DNA of 64,000 nt from Gluconobacter albidus (GCF_002723915.1 NZ_BEWL01000003.1:124001-188000), one strand, 5' to 3'. Shown: positions 33,584-43,279, numbered from the stretch's first letter. The notes: generated from the sequence alone by a model not told the origin. Translations and numbers: made by a program.

Positions 33584-35131
33584 TTACTGGGCGTCGTCGG
33601 AGCTGTCGTCATCCGAACCGGTCGGGGAGACGGCCACGAAAAGCTGCTGCCCGTCGCGCAGGATCCGCAGAAGCGGCGGCTGCTTGCGACCCAGAGCATC
33701 ATGCACCTGCGCCACGACAGCCTTGGGCGACGGCGTGACGTGATTGCCAACCGCCACGACAATATCGCCCGGACGGATCCCGGCCTGATCGGCAGGCGAG
33801 CCCTGCACCACATCAGCCACGACCGCACCCTGCACACTGTCATCCAGACCCAGTTCCTGACGCGCGCGCGGCGTCAGGGAGGCCAGCGACACGCCCAGCT
33901 TGCCCGCACCCGCCTGTGCGCTGTCGGCGGCATCGCCGGAAGCATGATCCTGCGCGGACAGGTTACCGACCGTGAAGTTCACCGTCATCGGCTTGCTGTC
34001 ACGCAGCAGGCCCAGCGTCGCGGCGGTACCCGGCGCGATGGACACAACCTTCACCGCCAGATCATGGCCATTCTTGATCGGTTTGCCGTTCAGCGTGGTG
34101 ACGACATCGCCGCTCTTGATGCCGGCCTTCTCGGCGGGGCTGCCCTTGGAGACGGACGCCACCAGAGTTCCGCGCGGCGGGGCACCCGGCTCGGGGGACT
34201 GGAGGTTCAGCGCCTGCGCCATCGTGGGCGAGATGTCCTGCCCCTCGATGCCGAGATAGCCGCGCGTGACATGGCCGGTCTTTTCAAGCTGGCTCACGAC
34301 GGATCTGACGGTGTCGGACGGGATGGCGAAACCAATACCGATCGAACCGCCCCCATTGGGCGAGATGATCATGGAATTGATGCCCACGACCTTGCCGTCC
34401 TGCGTGAACAGCGGACCACCGGAGTTGCCATGATTGATCGGCGCATCGACCTGGATAAAGTCGTTATAGGCGCCCGAATGCAGGTCACGCCCCAGTGCCG
34501 AGACGATACCCGCTGTCACCGTACCCCCCAGACCATAGGGATTGCCCACGGCAATGACCCATTCACCCGGCTGGACCTCGTCGGAATCCCCCAGTTCGAT
34601 GAACGGCAGCTTGCCGGTCGGCTTGACGCGCAGAAGGGCAACGTCCGTCTTCGGGTCGCGTCCGATGATCTTGGCCGGCAGCGTCGTGCCGTCATCGAGC
34701 GTGACCGTTACCTTGGTCGCGCCGTTCACGACGTGGTTGTTCGTCACGACATAGCCGTCAGACGAGATGATGAACCCCGAGCCGCGGGCTTCGACCGTGC
34801 GGTTGGGCTGCTGCTGCTGCGGCATCATCTGGAACGGGAAGGGAAACGGGAACGGCGAACCCTGGCCCATGCCACCGCCACCGCCGCCCGGACCATTTTC
34901 TTCTTCTTCCGCCACGTCCGCCTTGATGTGGGACGTGATGGACACGACAGCCGGCTTCACCTGCTTGACGAGCGTGACGAAATTGGGGAGCGCCTGAACG
35001 CCCGTCTGGGGCTTGATGGCGCCACTGGGTGCGACGGCTGCGGGTGCCGTGTCCGCGAAAGCGAACGGGGCCGCGACCAGCATGGTGGTTGCAGCGAGAG
35101 CGGACAGGGACGTGCGAAAGCGTGTGGTCAT
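33584..35131 (-). CDS. degP: Do-family periplasmic serine protease DegP/HtrA
   Basis: 515 residues with a signal peptide (MTTRFRTSLSALAATTMLVAAPFAFA). The trypsin-like domain carries the triad His133 (TNNHVV), Asp163 (PKTDVALL) and Ser237 (GNSGGP); two PDZ domains follow (centres near SPAEKAGIKSGDVVTTL and SPADQAGIRPGDIVVAV). A Gly-rich/Pro-Phe loop (residues about 80-110) precedes the protease core. It degrades or refolds damaged periplasmic proteins. ATG 35131 begins the signal peptide. It is expected to be stress-induced, but no promoter could be assigned. Confidence 0.95.
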   Translation of the reverse strand: MTTRFRTSLSALAATTMLVAAPFAFADTAPAAVAPSGAIKPQTGVQALPNFVTLVKQVKPAVVSITSHIKADVAEEEENGPGGGGGGMGQGSPFPFPFPFQMMPQQQQPNRTVEARGSGFIISSDGYVVTNNHVVNGATKVTVTLDDGTTLPAKIIGRDPKTDVALLRVKPTGKLPFIELGDSDEVQPGEWVIAVGNPYGLGGTVTAGIVSALGRDLHSGAYNDFIQVDAPINHGNSGGPLFTQDGKVVGINSMIISPNGGGSIGIGFAIPSDTVRSVVSQLEKTGHVTRGYLGIEGQDISPTMAQALNLQSPEPGAPPRGTLVASVSKGSPAEKAGIKSGDVVTTLNGKPIKNGHDLAVKVVSIAPGTAATLGLLRDSKPMTVNFTVGNLSAQDHASGDAADSAQAGAGKLGVSLASLTPRARQELGLDDSVQGAVVADVVQGSPADQAGIRPGDIVVAVGNHVTPSPKAVVAQVHDALGRKQPPLLRILRDGQQLFVAVSPTGSDDDSSDDAQ

Positions 35132-35266
35132 ATCAATCCCGACTTGTTGCAAAAACATCGTGGCTTATAGCGTTGAACTATGAACCCCGTTCCCGTTCCA
35201 CAAGCTGGCCGCAGGGTGAAACATCCGTAAGTTCGTGACGGACTGTGAATTCAGCCTTCCACCGCA

Positions 35267-35758
35267 TCATTCTGCGATGGGTTTGCGGAGTTTGCGGAAA
35301 AAGTCTTTCAGAAGCCCGGACGCCTCGCGTTCACACACGCCGCCGATGACCTCGGGGCGGTGCAGACAGGACGGGCGCTCGAAAATGCGCGGCCCATGCT
35401 CCACGCCCCCGCCTTTGGGATCATAGGCCCCGAACACGACCCGCCCGATCCGGAAATGCACGATCGCCGCCGCACACATCGGACACGGCTCCAGCGTCAC
35501 AACCAGCGTGCAATCCGTCAGACGCGGATTTTGCAGACACGCGGCCGCCTCGCGCATCGCCAGAAGCTCGGCATGGGCAGACGCATCATGCGCGCCCTCC
35601 ACATGATTGCGCGCCACCGCCAGAACACGTCCGTCAGGTGCCAGCACAACCGCACCCACCGGCACTTCCCCGCACGACGACGCCTCCCGCGCAGCCTGCA
35701 ACGCGGTCTGCATCGCCGGGCCGATATCCGTCTGAATCCTTGTCTGATCCTGAATCAT
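35267..35758 (-). CDS. tadA: tRNA-specific adenosine deaminase
   Basis: 163 residues of the cytidine-deaminase-like fold. The zinc ligands and catalytic acid are in SAHAELL (His62, Glu64) and TLEPCPMCAAAI (Cys92, Cys95), the typical PCxxC plus HAE pair. TadA converts A34 to inosine in tRNA-Arg(ACG). The N-terminal residues before MQTALQA vary in the family, so the start (35758) is less certain. The gene is divergent from the amidotransferase gene. Confidence 0.9.
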   Translation of the reverse strand: MIQDQTRIQTDIGPAMQTALQAAREASSCGEVPVGAVVLAPDGRVLAVARNHVEGAHDASAHAELLAMREAAACLQNPRLTDCTLVVTLEPCPMCAAAIVHFRIGRVVFGAYDPKGGGVEHGPRIFERPSCLHRPEVIGGVCEREASGLLKDFFRKLRKPIAE

Positions 35759-35767
35759 GATGCGATG

Positions 35768-36499
35768 ATGCGGCGCATGACCCTCCCCCGTCCATCCCCT
35801 TCGCATCGCGCGCCGCTGATCGGTCTGACGCTGGATCATGAACCCGGCGGCCTAGGGCAGTTCTCGCGCTACCCCTTCCATGCCTTGCGGGAAAACTACC
35901 TGACAGCCGTCAGCGATGCGGGTGGGATTCCGGTCTGTCTGGGTTACGGCTGCGACGCCGAAGCCCTGATGGCGCGGCTGGACGGCCTGATCGTCACGGG
36001 CGGCGCATTCGACGTCGATCCCGCGCTGTATGGCGAGGCGCCCCATCCGCTGACCAGCCCGCGCCCCTCCCGCACCGCCGCCGAACTGGCCCTGCTGCGG
36101 GCCGCACTGGCACAGGGCAAGCCGGTTCTGGGCATCTGCGGCGGAATGCAGCTTCTGGCCGTGGAAGCCGGCGGCACGCTGATCCAGCACCTGCCCGAAA
36201 GCCTGCAACACGAACAGCCCAACCCCCGCCACGAACCCGGCCATGCGATCGACATCGTCTCTGGCACGAAACTCGCGCAGATCGTGGGGGTGAACCGCAT
36301 GAGCGTGAACTCCTCGCATCATCAGGCCGTGCGCGACCCCGGACGGGCCAAAATCTGCGCTTATGCGCCGGATGGCACCATCGAGGCGATCGAGCTTGAT
36401 GGCCCCGGTTTCGCCCTTGGCGTACAGTGGCACCCCGAATTCTCCCTCGACCCCGGCGACCGTCGCCTGTATGCGGCGCTTGTGGAGACTGCACGATGA
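35768..36499 (+). CDS. Class I glutamine amidotransferase-like hydrolase (peptidase C26/PuuD-like)
   Basis: 243 residues. The nucleophile elbow LGICGGMQL and the partner histidine and glutamate in VQWHPEFSLD make the Cys-His-Glu triad. Family members such as PuuD hydrolyse gamma-glutamyl-gamma-aminobutyrate, but many C26 proteins act on other gamma-glutamyl compounds. There are several closely spaced in-frame ATGs (35765, 35768, 35777). Its TGA overlaps the next start as ATGA. No puu neighbours are present. Confidence 0.82.
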   Translation: MRRMTLPRPSPSHRAPLIGLTLDHEPGGLGQFSRYPFHALRENYLTAVSDAGGIPVCLGYGCDAEALMARLDGLIVTGGAFDVDPALYGEAPHPLTSPRPSRTAAELALLRAALAQGKPVLGICGGMQLLAVEAGGTLIQHLPESLQHEQPNPRHEPGHAIDIVSGTKLAQIVGVNRMSVNSSHHQAVRDPGRAKICAYAPDGTIEAIELDGPGFALGVQWHPEFSLDPGDRRLYAALVETAR

Positions 36500-37329
36500 C
36501 CGACGACAACACCGAAAACACCGCCCCCGAGATGCCCGAGACCGAGATGCACGAGATCACCGGCTCCGAACCGGAAACGGCCGCCCCGAAAGGCGAACGC
36601 ATCGCCAAGGCGCTGGCCCGCGCCGGCGTGGCGAGCCGCCGCGATATCGAGCGCATGATCGAAGACGGACGCATCAAGCTGGGCGGGCAGATCGTCACGC
36701 ATCCGGCGACTTTCGTGCAGCCGGGCGACATCATGCTGGTGGACGGCAAACCCGTGGACTCCCCCGAGCGCACGCGCCTGTGGCGGTATCACAAGCCCGA
36801 CGGCCTGATGACGACCCACAAGGATCCGGAAGGCCGCAAAACCGTGTTCGACACGCTGCCCGAAGGCCTGCCGCGCGTCATCAGTGTCGGGCGCCTCGAC
36901 ATCAATTCCGAAGGTCTGCTGCTGCTGACCAATGACGGCGAACTGGCCCGCCGCCTCGAACTTCCGGGCAATGCCTGGGTCCGCCGCTACCGCGTGCGCG
37001 TGTTCGGCGTCGTGGACGAAAAGCGTCTGGCCTCGCTGGTCAACGGTTTCGAGTATGAGGGCGTCCGCTACGGCTCCATCGAAGCGGCGCTGGACTCGAA
37101 AAAAGGCGACAACGCCTGGCTCACGGTCAGTCTGCGCGAAGGCAAGAACCGCGAAATCCGGCGCGTCATGGAAGGTCTGAACCTGCATGTCAGCCGCCTG
37201 ATCCGCCTGTCCTACGGCCCGTTCCAGCTCGGCTCACTCAAGGCGCGCGAACTGGAAGAAGTCCCCGGCAAGACCCTGCGCGAACAGATGCCGGACCTCC
37301 CCGCCCCGAAGCGTCAGCGGACACGCTGA
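36496..37329 (+). CDS. RsuA/RluB-type pseudouridine synthase
   Basis: 277 residues. An S4 RNA-binding domain (ERIAKALARAGVASRRDIERMIEDGRIK) is followed by the catalytic core with GRLDINSEGLLLLTNDG (the catalytic aspartate) and GKNREIRRVMEGLNLHVSRLIRLSYGPF, which place it with the RluB/RluE/RluF/RsuA group. It likely modifies 23S rRNA (U2605 is the RluB target). It overlaps the amidotransferase stop and lies 4 bp upstream of rsmD. Confidence 0.9.
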   Translation: MTDDNTENTAPEMPETEMHEITGSEPETAAPKGERIAKALARAGVASRRDIERMIEDGRIKLGGQIVTHPATFVQPGDIMLVDGKPVDSPERTRLWRYHKPDGLMTTHKDPEGRKTVFDTLPEGLPRVISVGRLDINSEGLLLLTNDGELARRLELPGNAWVRRYRVRVFGVVDEKRLASLVNGFEYEGVRYGSIEAALDSKKGDNAWLTVSLREGKNREIRRVMEGLNLHVSRLIRLSYGPFQLGSLKARELEEVPGKTLREQMPDLPAPKRQRTR

Positions 37330-37332
37330 TTC

Positions 37333-37932
37333 ATGCGGATCGTTGGAGGAGACAACAAGGGCCGCGCCCTGACCGCGCCGTCTGGAACCAGCACACGCCC
37401 CACATCGGACCGCACGCGGCAGGCGATTTTCGACATGCTCGCCCATGCGCCGTGGTACGGGCAGGAGGAGCTGGAAAAGGCCCTCGTGCTGGACTGCTAC
37501 GCCGGAACGGGCGCACTGGGGCTCGAAGCCCTCTCCCGCGGCGCGGAAAAAGCCGCGTTCATCGAACGCGACCGCAGCGCACTCGCGGCCCTGCGGATCA
37601 ATCTGGACATCTGCAAAGCCCGGGACCGTTCCCGTGTGCTGAGTTGCAGCGTCACGCATCCGCCCAAGGCGCAGGAACCCTACACGCTGGTTTTCCTTGA
37701 CCCGCCCTATGGCAAGGGACTTGTCGAATCGGGTCTGCGGGCGCTTGCGCGGAACGGCTGGCTGGCGCAGGGCGCGCTGATCGTGGCCGAAACGGGCGCC
37801 ACGGAAGAATTTACGCCCATCATGCCACCTTCCGAACACTTTATGCCCACACTCACGCCAGAAATCCTCTGTGAACGCCGTTTTGGCGCGGCAAAGGTGA
37901 CGATCTGGAAGCATTCCTCCACTTTTCCTTAA
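37333..37932 (+). CDS. rsmD: 16S rRNA (guanine966-N2)-methyltransferase
   Basis: 199 residues of the RsmD family. The N-terminal MRIVGGDNKGRAL and RPTSDRTRQAIFDMLAH are diagnostic, and the SAM-binding and catalytic motifs VLDCYAGTGALGLEALSRGA and FLDPPYGKGL (DPPY) follow. It methylates G966 in the 30S head. It directly follows the pseudouridine synthase gene; the rRNA modification genes are plausibly co-transcribed. Confidence 0.95.
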   Translation: MRIVGGDNKGRALTAPSGTSTRPTSDRTRQAIFDMLAHAPWYGQEELEKALVLDCYAGTGALGLEALSRGAEKAAFIERDRSALAALRINLDICKARDRSRVLSCSVTHPPKAQEPYTLVFLDPPYGKGLVESGLRALARNGWLAQGALIVAETGATEEFTPIMPPSEHFMPTLTPEILCERRFGAAKVTIWKHSSTFP

Positions 37933-38020
37933 TTTTCCCTCTGTATTCAGTACCCTGTCGGCTATAGTTCAGAGTGAATTTTACAAGCCGCAATCCAGAA
38001 AACCGACGGGGTGACGAGAC

Positions 38021-40768
38021 TTGGCCGCGTTCAGCCGATCGACCAGTACAGTGCGCAACATCGTCCGCGACGCGCATGACCGGCACATGACACCAAAACT
38101 GCGTAGCGCCCTGCGCGCCCGCTGCATGGAGCTTCTCGGGCTGGTCCTGCTGATCTTCGCCGTAGCGGTCGGGATCGCGCTGTGGAGCTTCAATCCGCAC
38201 GATCCGTCCTTCAACACCTCGACAGGAACGCAGCCGACGAACCTTCTGGGGCGCACGGGCGCGACCATTTCGGATGGTCTGATCCAGTGGCTCGGCCTCG
38301 GCAGCGGCATGCCGATCGTCATCCTGCTGGCCTGGGCCTGGCGCATGGTCCGCCATCACGGCATGAGCCTTCCGATCCTGCGGATCGTGGCCGCCCTCGC
38401 CCTGCTGCCCGCCGCCGCGACCTTCATCGGCACGCTCCAGCTTCTCATCCCCGGCCTGCAGGTCGGCTGGCCGACCGCCAGCGGTCTGGGCGGGGAAATG
38501 GGCGTCTCCTTTGCCCATCGCCTGCTTGATGCCGCCCATGCCGAAGCCGGGGCCGCAGGAAATGCGATTGCCGTTCTTCTCGTCCTGCTGCTGATGGGCC
38601 TGCTTCTGCCGCTGGCAATGGGTCTCGAAGCCCGCGAATGGCGCGCTCTGGGCAAGACGGCCATGGTTCTGGGCCGCCAGCCTTTTGCAATCGCAAAACG
38701 CATGAACGGCCCGCAGACATCCGATCGCCCCGCGCCCGACCCGCGCCTGTACGAATTCCAGCCAGGCCCCGCCGGTGGCGCTCCCGCCGCGGATGCAGCG
38801 CCCCTGTCCTTCCTGCGCCGCAGCTTCGGCAAAAGCGATCCGCAGTCGCGTCCGGCGCCATTCGTGCCGCAGAACACCGGCTGGATGCAGCCCCCCATGG
38901 ACACGCAGGACGATCCCTATAGCCAGCCCGCCGCGGAGACGCGCCCGGTCAGCCGGACGGAAGCCGCAGCCGCCCGCGCCCGCCAGATCACGCCTGCGGA
39001 AGAAGAAGACGCGCCGTCCAATCCCTATGCCGAACGTCTGGCCCAGATCGCCCGCCAGCGCGACACGCCGCTGCCAGCCGTGCGCCGTCAGATCGACGAC
39101 GAAATGGACGAGGAACTGCCCCAGAGCAGCATCGACACGCCGCCCGAACCCGAACCGCAGAAGCGCGGCCTGTTCGGAATGCGCCGTCCGGAACGTCCGC
39201 CCGAACCTGTTGCCCCCCGCCCCGCCGCGCCGCGCAATGCCGTGGCGACGGGCTGGGAACTACCCCCGCTCGCCCTGCTGAACCCGCCGCCACCGCATGC
39301 CGTGACGGGCCCTTCGCAGGAAACGCTGCAATCCAACGCCCGCCTGCTGGAGAGCGTTCTGGCCGATTACGGCGTGCAGGGCACGATTGGCGACATCCAT
39401 GCCGGTCCGGTCGTCACGCTGTATGAACTCGAACCCGCACCAGGCATCCGCTCGTCCCGCGTGATCGGGCTCGCCGATGACGTGGCACGTTCGCTTTCGG
39501 TTCTGAGCGTGCGTATCGCCACCGTGCCGGGACGCAACGTCATCGGCATCGAGGTGCCCAACGCCAAGCGCGAGACGGTCTATTTCTCCGAACTGCTCCG
39601 CACGCCGGAATGGCAGAACGGAAACGGCCGCCTGCAGATCGCGCTCGGCAAGGACATCGCCGGCGTTCCCGTCTATACCGACCTTGCGAAAATGCCGCAT
39701 CTGCTCGTCGCAGGTACGACGGGTTCGGGTAAGTCGGTCGGCGTGAATGCCATGATCCTGTCGCTTCTCTACCGGCTCAGCCCGGAAGAGTGCCGCCTGA
39801 TCATGATCGACCCCAAAATCCTCGAACTGTCGATCTATGACGGAATTCCGCATCTCCTGACCCCCGTCGTGACGGAACCGACCAAAGCCGTCAGCGCGCT
39901 CAAATGGACCGTGCAGGAAATGGACCGCCGCTACCGCCTGATGGCGCAGCTTCAGGTCCGCAACATCAACGGCTACAACGAACGCGTGAACCAGCTCCGC
40001 TCTTCGGGCGAGATGGTCACCAAGCGCGTCCAGACCGGCTTTGACCCTGAAACGGGCCGCCCGGTGTTCGACGAACAGCAGGTCGCCACAGAAAACCTGC
40101 CCTATATCGTCGTCGTCATCGACGAAATGGCCGACCTGATGATGGTCGCGGGCAAGGAAATCGAAACGGCCGTGCAGCGTCTGGCCCAGAAGGCCCGTGC
40201 CGCCGGCATCCACGTCATCATGGCCACGCAGCGCCCGTCCGTTGACGTCATCACCGGCACCATCAAGGCGAACTTCCCGACCCGCATTTCCTTTCAGGTC
40301 ATCAGCAAGTTCGACAGCCGCACAATCCTTCAGGAACAGGGCGCCGAACAGCTTCTGGGCCAGGGTGACATGCTGTTCATGCAGGGCGGTGGCCGCATCA
40401 CGCGTGTCCACGGCCCGTTTGTGGCCGATGATGAAGTCGAAGCCGTCGTGGCCGATCTGCGCTCCAAGGGCGACCCGATCTACAACGACGACGTGGTGTC
40501 CGGACAGGACGACGACAGCGCGGGCGGCCTGACGGCAGGAAGTGGCTCGGGCGGTGACGGTGAAGGCACCCTCTTCGACCAGGCCGTGGACATCGTCATG
40601 CGCGAAGGCCGCGCGTCCACAAGCTTCATCCAGCGCCACCTCTCCATCGGATATAACCGCGCGGCCAAGCTGATCGACCAGATGGAAAAGGAAGGCATCA
40701 TCGGTGCCGCAAACCATGTGGGCAAACGCGAAATCCTTGTCCGCCGCAAGGAAGACCATGAAGACTGA
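38021..40768 (+). CDS. ftsK: DNA translocase FtsK/SpoIIIE family
   Basis: 915 residues. Four or five N-terminal membrane helices (about residues 35-220), a proline-rich linker (about 230-430), and a RecA-type motor with Walker A GTTGSGKS (565-572) and Walker B VVVIDEMADLMM. The C-terminal gamma winged-helix domain with STSFIQRHLSIGYNRAAKLI reads KOPS sequences. It pumps DNA at the division septum. The first codon is TTG; ATG 38087 is an alternative that gives an N-terminus without the first 22 residues. The 3' end overlaps an RNA pseudouridine synthase gene. Confidence 0.93.
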   Translation: MAAFSRSTSTVRNIVRDAHDRHMTPKLRSALRARCMELLGLVLLIFAVAVGIALWSFNPHDPSFNTSTGTQPTNLLGRTGATISDGLIQWLGLGSGMPIVILLAWAWRMVRHHGMSLPILRIVAALALLPAAATFIGTLQLLIPGLQVGWPTASGLGGEMGVSFAHRLLDAAHAEAGAAGNAIAVLLVLLLMGLLLPLAMGLEAREWRALGKTAMVLGRQPFAIAKRMNGPQTSDRPAPDPRLYEFQPGPAGGAPAADAAPLSFLRRSFGKSDPQSRPAPFVPQNTGWMQPPMDTQDDPYSQPAAETRPVSRTEAAAARARQITPAEEEDAPSNPYAERLAQIARQRDTPLPAVRRQIDDEMDEELPQSSIDTPPEPEPQKRGLFGMRRPERPPEPVAPRPAAPRNAVATGWELPPLALLNPPPPHAVTGPSQETLQSNARLLESVLADYGVQGTIGDIHAGPVVTLYELEPAPGIRSSRVIGLADDVARSLSVLSVRIATVPGRNVIGIEVPNAKRETVYFSELLRTPEWQNGNGRLQIALGKDIAGVPVYTDLAKMPHLLVAGTTGSGKSVGVNAMILSLLYRLSPEECRLIMIDPKILELSIYDGIPHLLTPVVTEPTKAVSALKWTVQEMDRRYRLMAQLQVRNINGYNERVNQLRSSGEMVTKRVQTGFDPETGRPVFDEQQVATENLPYIVVVIDEMADLMMVAGKEIETAVQRLAQKARAAGIHVIMATQRPSVDVITGTIKANFPTRISFQVISKFDSRTILQEQGAEQLLGQGDMLFMQGGGRITRVHGPFVADDEVEAVVADLRSKGDPIYNDDVVSGQDDDSAGGLTAGSGSGGDGEGTLFDQAVDIVMREGRASTSFIQRHLSIGYNRAAKLIDQMEKEGIIGAANHVGKREILVRRKEDHED

Positions 40769-41549
40769 CCGGAAAGACCGGATCCGACGCGCAAAAGCCG
40801 CGCGCAACTCACACAAACCCCGCCGTCTGCCGGAACAGACCGCCCCCGACGCTCCGGAAGGCCCGCGCACCCCGTTTCATCCGGGAGCAGACCTCCCCAT
40901 CCTGCTGGAAACCCCGCGCTTCCTGATCCTGGACAAACCCGCCGGTCTGGCCGTCCACCCCGGCCCCTCCACGCAGGATTCTGTTGAAACGCGGCTGCTC
41001 CCACATCCGCGTGGAGGACCGTGGCTGGCGCACCGGCTGGACACGGACACGTCCGGCTGCCTGCTGGTTGCACGACGCAAGACAGCGCTGATCGAGGCGC
41101 AGGCGGCGTTTCAGCAACGGCAGGTTCGCAAGCTCTACTGGGCGGTTGTGGTAGGAAATCTGTCGCAGGACAGCGGCGAGATCGACGCGCCGCTTCTGCG
41201 TAAGTCCGGTCCCTCGGGCTGGCGCATGGTTGTGGACGCGAAGGGCGATGAGGCCCGAACGCGCTGGCGTGTGCTGGGACGTGGCAAAAATCTGTGCTGG
41301 GTGGAGCTGGAGCTGCTGACGGGGCGGACCCATCAGGCGCGCATCCATTGCGCGGAACTGGGAACGCCGATCCTTGGCGATGCGGTTTACGGTGCTCGGG
41401 CAGGATCTTCTTCACCGGGGCTGCATCTTCTTGCCCGTAGTCTGGAACTGAACCTGCCGTCCGACACGCTCGCTGCGGAAGCATCCCCGCCGGATTTCAT
41501 GGCGGAGACGCTGCGACGGATGGGCTGCGAGGGAGCGGCTCAGTCCTGA
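40758..41549 (+). CDS. RluA-family pseudouridine synthase
   Basis: 263 residues. WLAHRLDTDTSGCLLVAR contains the catalytic aspartate in the HRLDxDTSG motif; LLTGRTHQARIHCAELGTPILGDAVYG is the second signature. No S4 domain is present, and the N-terminus is lysine/arginine-rich (MKTDRKDRIRRAKAARNSHK). The target is either rRNA or tRNA and cannot be resolved. It begins inside the end of ftsK (11-bp overlap), so translation is coupled. Confidence 0.9.
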   Translation: MKTDRKDRIRRAKAARNSHKPRRLPEQTAPDAPEGPRTPFHPGADLPILLETPRFLILDKPAGLAVHPGPSTQDSVETRLLPHPRGGPWLAHRLDTDTSGCLLVARRKTALIEAQAAFQQRQVRKLYWAVVVGNLSQDSGEIDAPLLRKSGPSGWRMVVDAKGDEARTRWRVLGRGKNLCWVELELLTGRTHQARIHCAELGTPILGDAVYGARAGSSSPGLHLLARSLELNLPSDTLAAEASPPDFMAETLRRMGCEGAAQS

Positions 41550-42277
41550 ACGAGCTTGAGGGTTCCGAGCACGCTGTGGATAATGACGTGATCGCGGCCA
41601 TCCCCGACCTTGCCAGTGGCCGTGATCGTACGGACCTCTTCTGACCTGCCAGATTCCTTTTCCCAGTTCCCTGTCTGCACCGTCAAACCGAGCGACTGCT
41701 CAAGCGGCAGCGTCTTGTCCGAGCGGCGCTGTCTCAGGTGGATGTCAAAGGTCCCGCCAAAGCCATGAGGCAGGTTGAGCGTCATGTCGCCGCTGACCGT
41801 GCCGATATCAATCGTGCGCATCTGCGGCGCGGCATCAAGCGTGAGGGTCGTATCCCCACTGACGCTGCGGAGCATGACATCACGGGTGGCATGGTTGAGC
41901 GTGCTGTCACCGTTCATGGTGCGGATCGAAGTCGCGCCGTCAGAGTGATCAAGCGTGACATCGCCGCTGGCGCTGCGAATTTCGACGGCAGTCGTCGCAT
42001 GATCCACATCAAGCGTACCGTTGACCGTATGAACGTCGAGCGGCCCTCTGGACTGCCTGATATGGATGTCGCCGCTGACGGTCCTCACGGACAGTGCGCC
42101 ATCTGACGTCCCGATGCTGACATCTCCGCTGATGCTGGAAATTTTTCCGCCCTCTGGCAGGGCAGACAGGGAAATGTCGTCCGAAGTCGAGGACTGGCTC
42201 AGAGGCGCGGCGCAGACCGGAAAGGCCAGTGCGGTGCCAAGCGCGAGGACAGGGAGGGAAAGCGCAAAGCGGTTCAT
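41540..42277 (-). CDS. DUF4097-type exported beta-solenoid protein
   Basis: 245 residues with a signal peptide (MNRFALSLPVLALGTALAFPVCA). The mature part is made of about seven 18-20-residue strand repeats in which [V/N]-[S/N]-G-D followed by a short hydrophobic strand recurs (VSGDIHIRQ, ASGDVTLDH, MNGDSTLNH, VSGDTTLTL, VSGDMTLNL), a right-handed beta-solenoid pattern of DUF4097 proteins. The ligand is unknown. It follows two DUF4870-like genes on the same strand, suggesting a membrane-linked module. Confidence 0.75.
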   Translation of the reverse strand: MNRFALSLPVLALGTALAFPVCAAPLSQSSTSDDISLSALPEGGKISSISGDVSIGTSDGALSVRTVSGDIHIRQSRGPLDVHTVNGTLDVDHATTAVEIRSASGDVTLDHSDGATSIRTMNGDSTLNHATRDVMLRSVSGDTTLTLDAAPQMRTIDIGTVSGDMTLNLPHGFGGTFDIHLRQRRSDKTLPLEQSLGLTVQTGNWEKESGRSEEVRTITATGKVGDGRDHVIIHSVLGTLKLVQD

Positions 42278-42296
42278 GGTCAGGACCTTTCGGACT

Positions 42297-42716
42297 TCAG
42301 CAGCCTGCAACAGAGCGGTTCAGCAGGGCGGCGTGCACACCACGGGCAATCGCCCAGGCCGTCAGAATGCCCCAGGCCAGCGTCAGCCCCCAGGGCACCA
42401 CCATGAACACCAGTCCAAGGCCGCCCGTGATGGCGCCCAGACCCGCGACCATGAAATGGATGGTCCCGATCACAGTCAGGGCGAGCAAACCGTACCAGAA
42501 CATCCGCACCTGCCAGTCGAGCTGCGTGCGCGTCAGGCCCGTGGCGGAACGACGGCTTTTATGCGCGATCATCACGCCAATCAGGGCCGTCACGCCCGTG
42601 AAAAATCCGGCGACATACAGCGCGTAGATCAGCAGGACCAGATCGCGGCCACTCCGGGCGTCATCGCCGCGGCCATAGCGGCCTGCGGGTTCGTAAGGGG
42701 CGTAGGATGCGTACAT
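42297..42716 (-). CDS. DUF4870-like small integral membrane protein (copy 1)
   Basis: 139 residues with about three hydrophobic segments. DLVLLIYALYVAGFFTGVTALIGVMIAH and LDWQVRMFWYGLL are the DUF4870-type pattern. The next upstream gene encodes a paralogue with the same layout (VYALYIARFFTGISLLAGVIVA, LNWLVRLFWYDV), so the pair arose by duplication. ATG 42716 begins MYASYAPYEPAGR. The DUF4097 gene follows 19 bp downstream. Function unknown. Confidence 0.7.
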   Translation of the reverse strand: MYASYAPYEPAGRYGRGDDARSGRDLVLLIYALYVAGFFTGVTALIGVMIAHKSRRSATGLTRTQLDWQVRMFWYGLLALTVIGTIHFMVAGLGAITGGLGLVFMVVPWGLTLAWGILTAWAIARGVHAALLNRSVAGC

Positions 42717-42856
42717 GAGGGAGATATTCCTCTGAGAAAAACTCGACAGCAACCCTGATGCAGGAACCGTGCCAGATCCGGATTCCAGCCATTCTGACAA
42801 ATGGAGTCCGTCTGGCCGTTTTGGAAAATGGCGGATTACGCCAGTTCCCGGCAGAC

Positions 42857-43279
42857 CTATTCCGCCAATCCCCGGAAACGTTCGGGAAGCGGCCCGCTTC
42901 CTGCGAGAATCCCCCGTACGCCCACAACCAGCGAGACCAGCAGAACAATGTTCCAGATCGCGAAAATGCCGATCGGCAGCAGGAACAGAAGCTGGCCGGG
43001 ACCGGAACTTCCGGGCGGTTCCGTCAGGAAGCACGCCAGAAACAGGGCGGCGGAACCAATGATGAAAGCGACGTCATACCAGAACAGGCGTACCAGCCAG
43101 TTCAGATGCATCCGCTCAACCCCGACGCTTGATCTGCGCAAAAGATAGGCCACAATCACACCCGCCAGAAGGCTGATCCCCGTGAAGAAACGGGCGATGT
43201 ACAGCGCATAGACGAGCAGGACGCCACTTCTGCCGATGACCGGGCTGGAGCCTTGGGAGGATCTGGAAAATTCGCTCAA
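42857..43279 (-). CDS. DUF4870-like small integral membrane protein (copy 2)
   Basis: 140 residues with three hydrophobic helices and a paralogous core to the next gene. It starts with TTG at 43279, with GGAG about 8 bases upstream; there is no ATG or GTG at an equally plausible position. It lies 88 bp after the sugar-porter gene. The 140 bp between copies contain no gene I can support. Function unknown. Confidence 0.7.
   Translation of the reverse strand: MSEFSRSSQGSSPVIGRSGVLLVYALYIARFFTGISLLAGVIVAYLLRRSSVGVERMHLNWLVRLFWYDVAFIIGSAALFLACFLTEPPGSSGPGQLLFLLPIGIFAIWNIVLLVSLVVGVRGILAGSGPLPERFRGLAE

Noticed and set aside
39260-40870. 536-codon open frame antisense to ftsK
   Set aside because: Opposite an FtsK motor domain with all motifs; no independent support.
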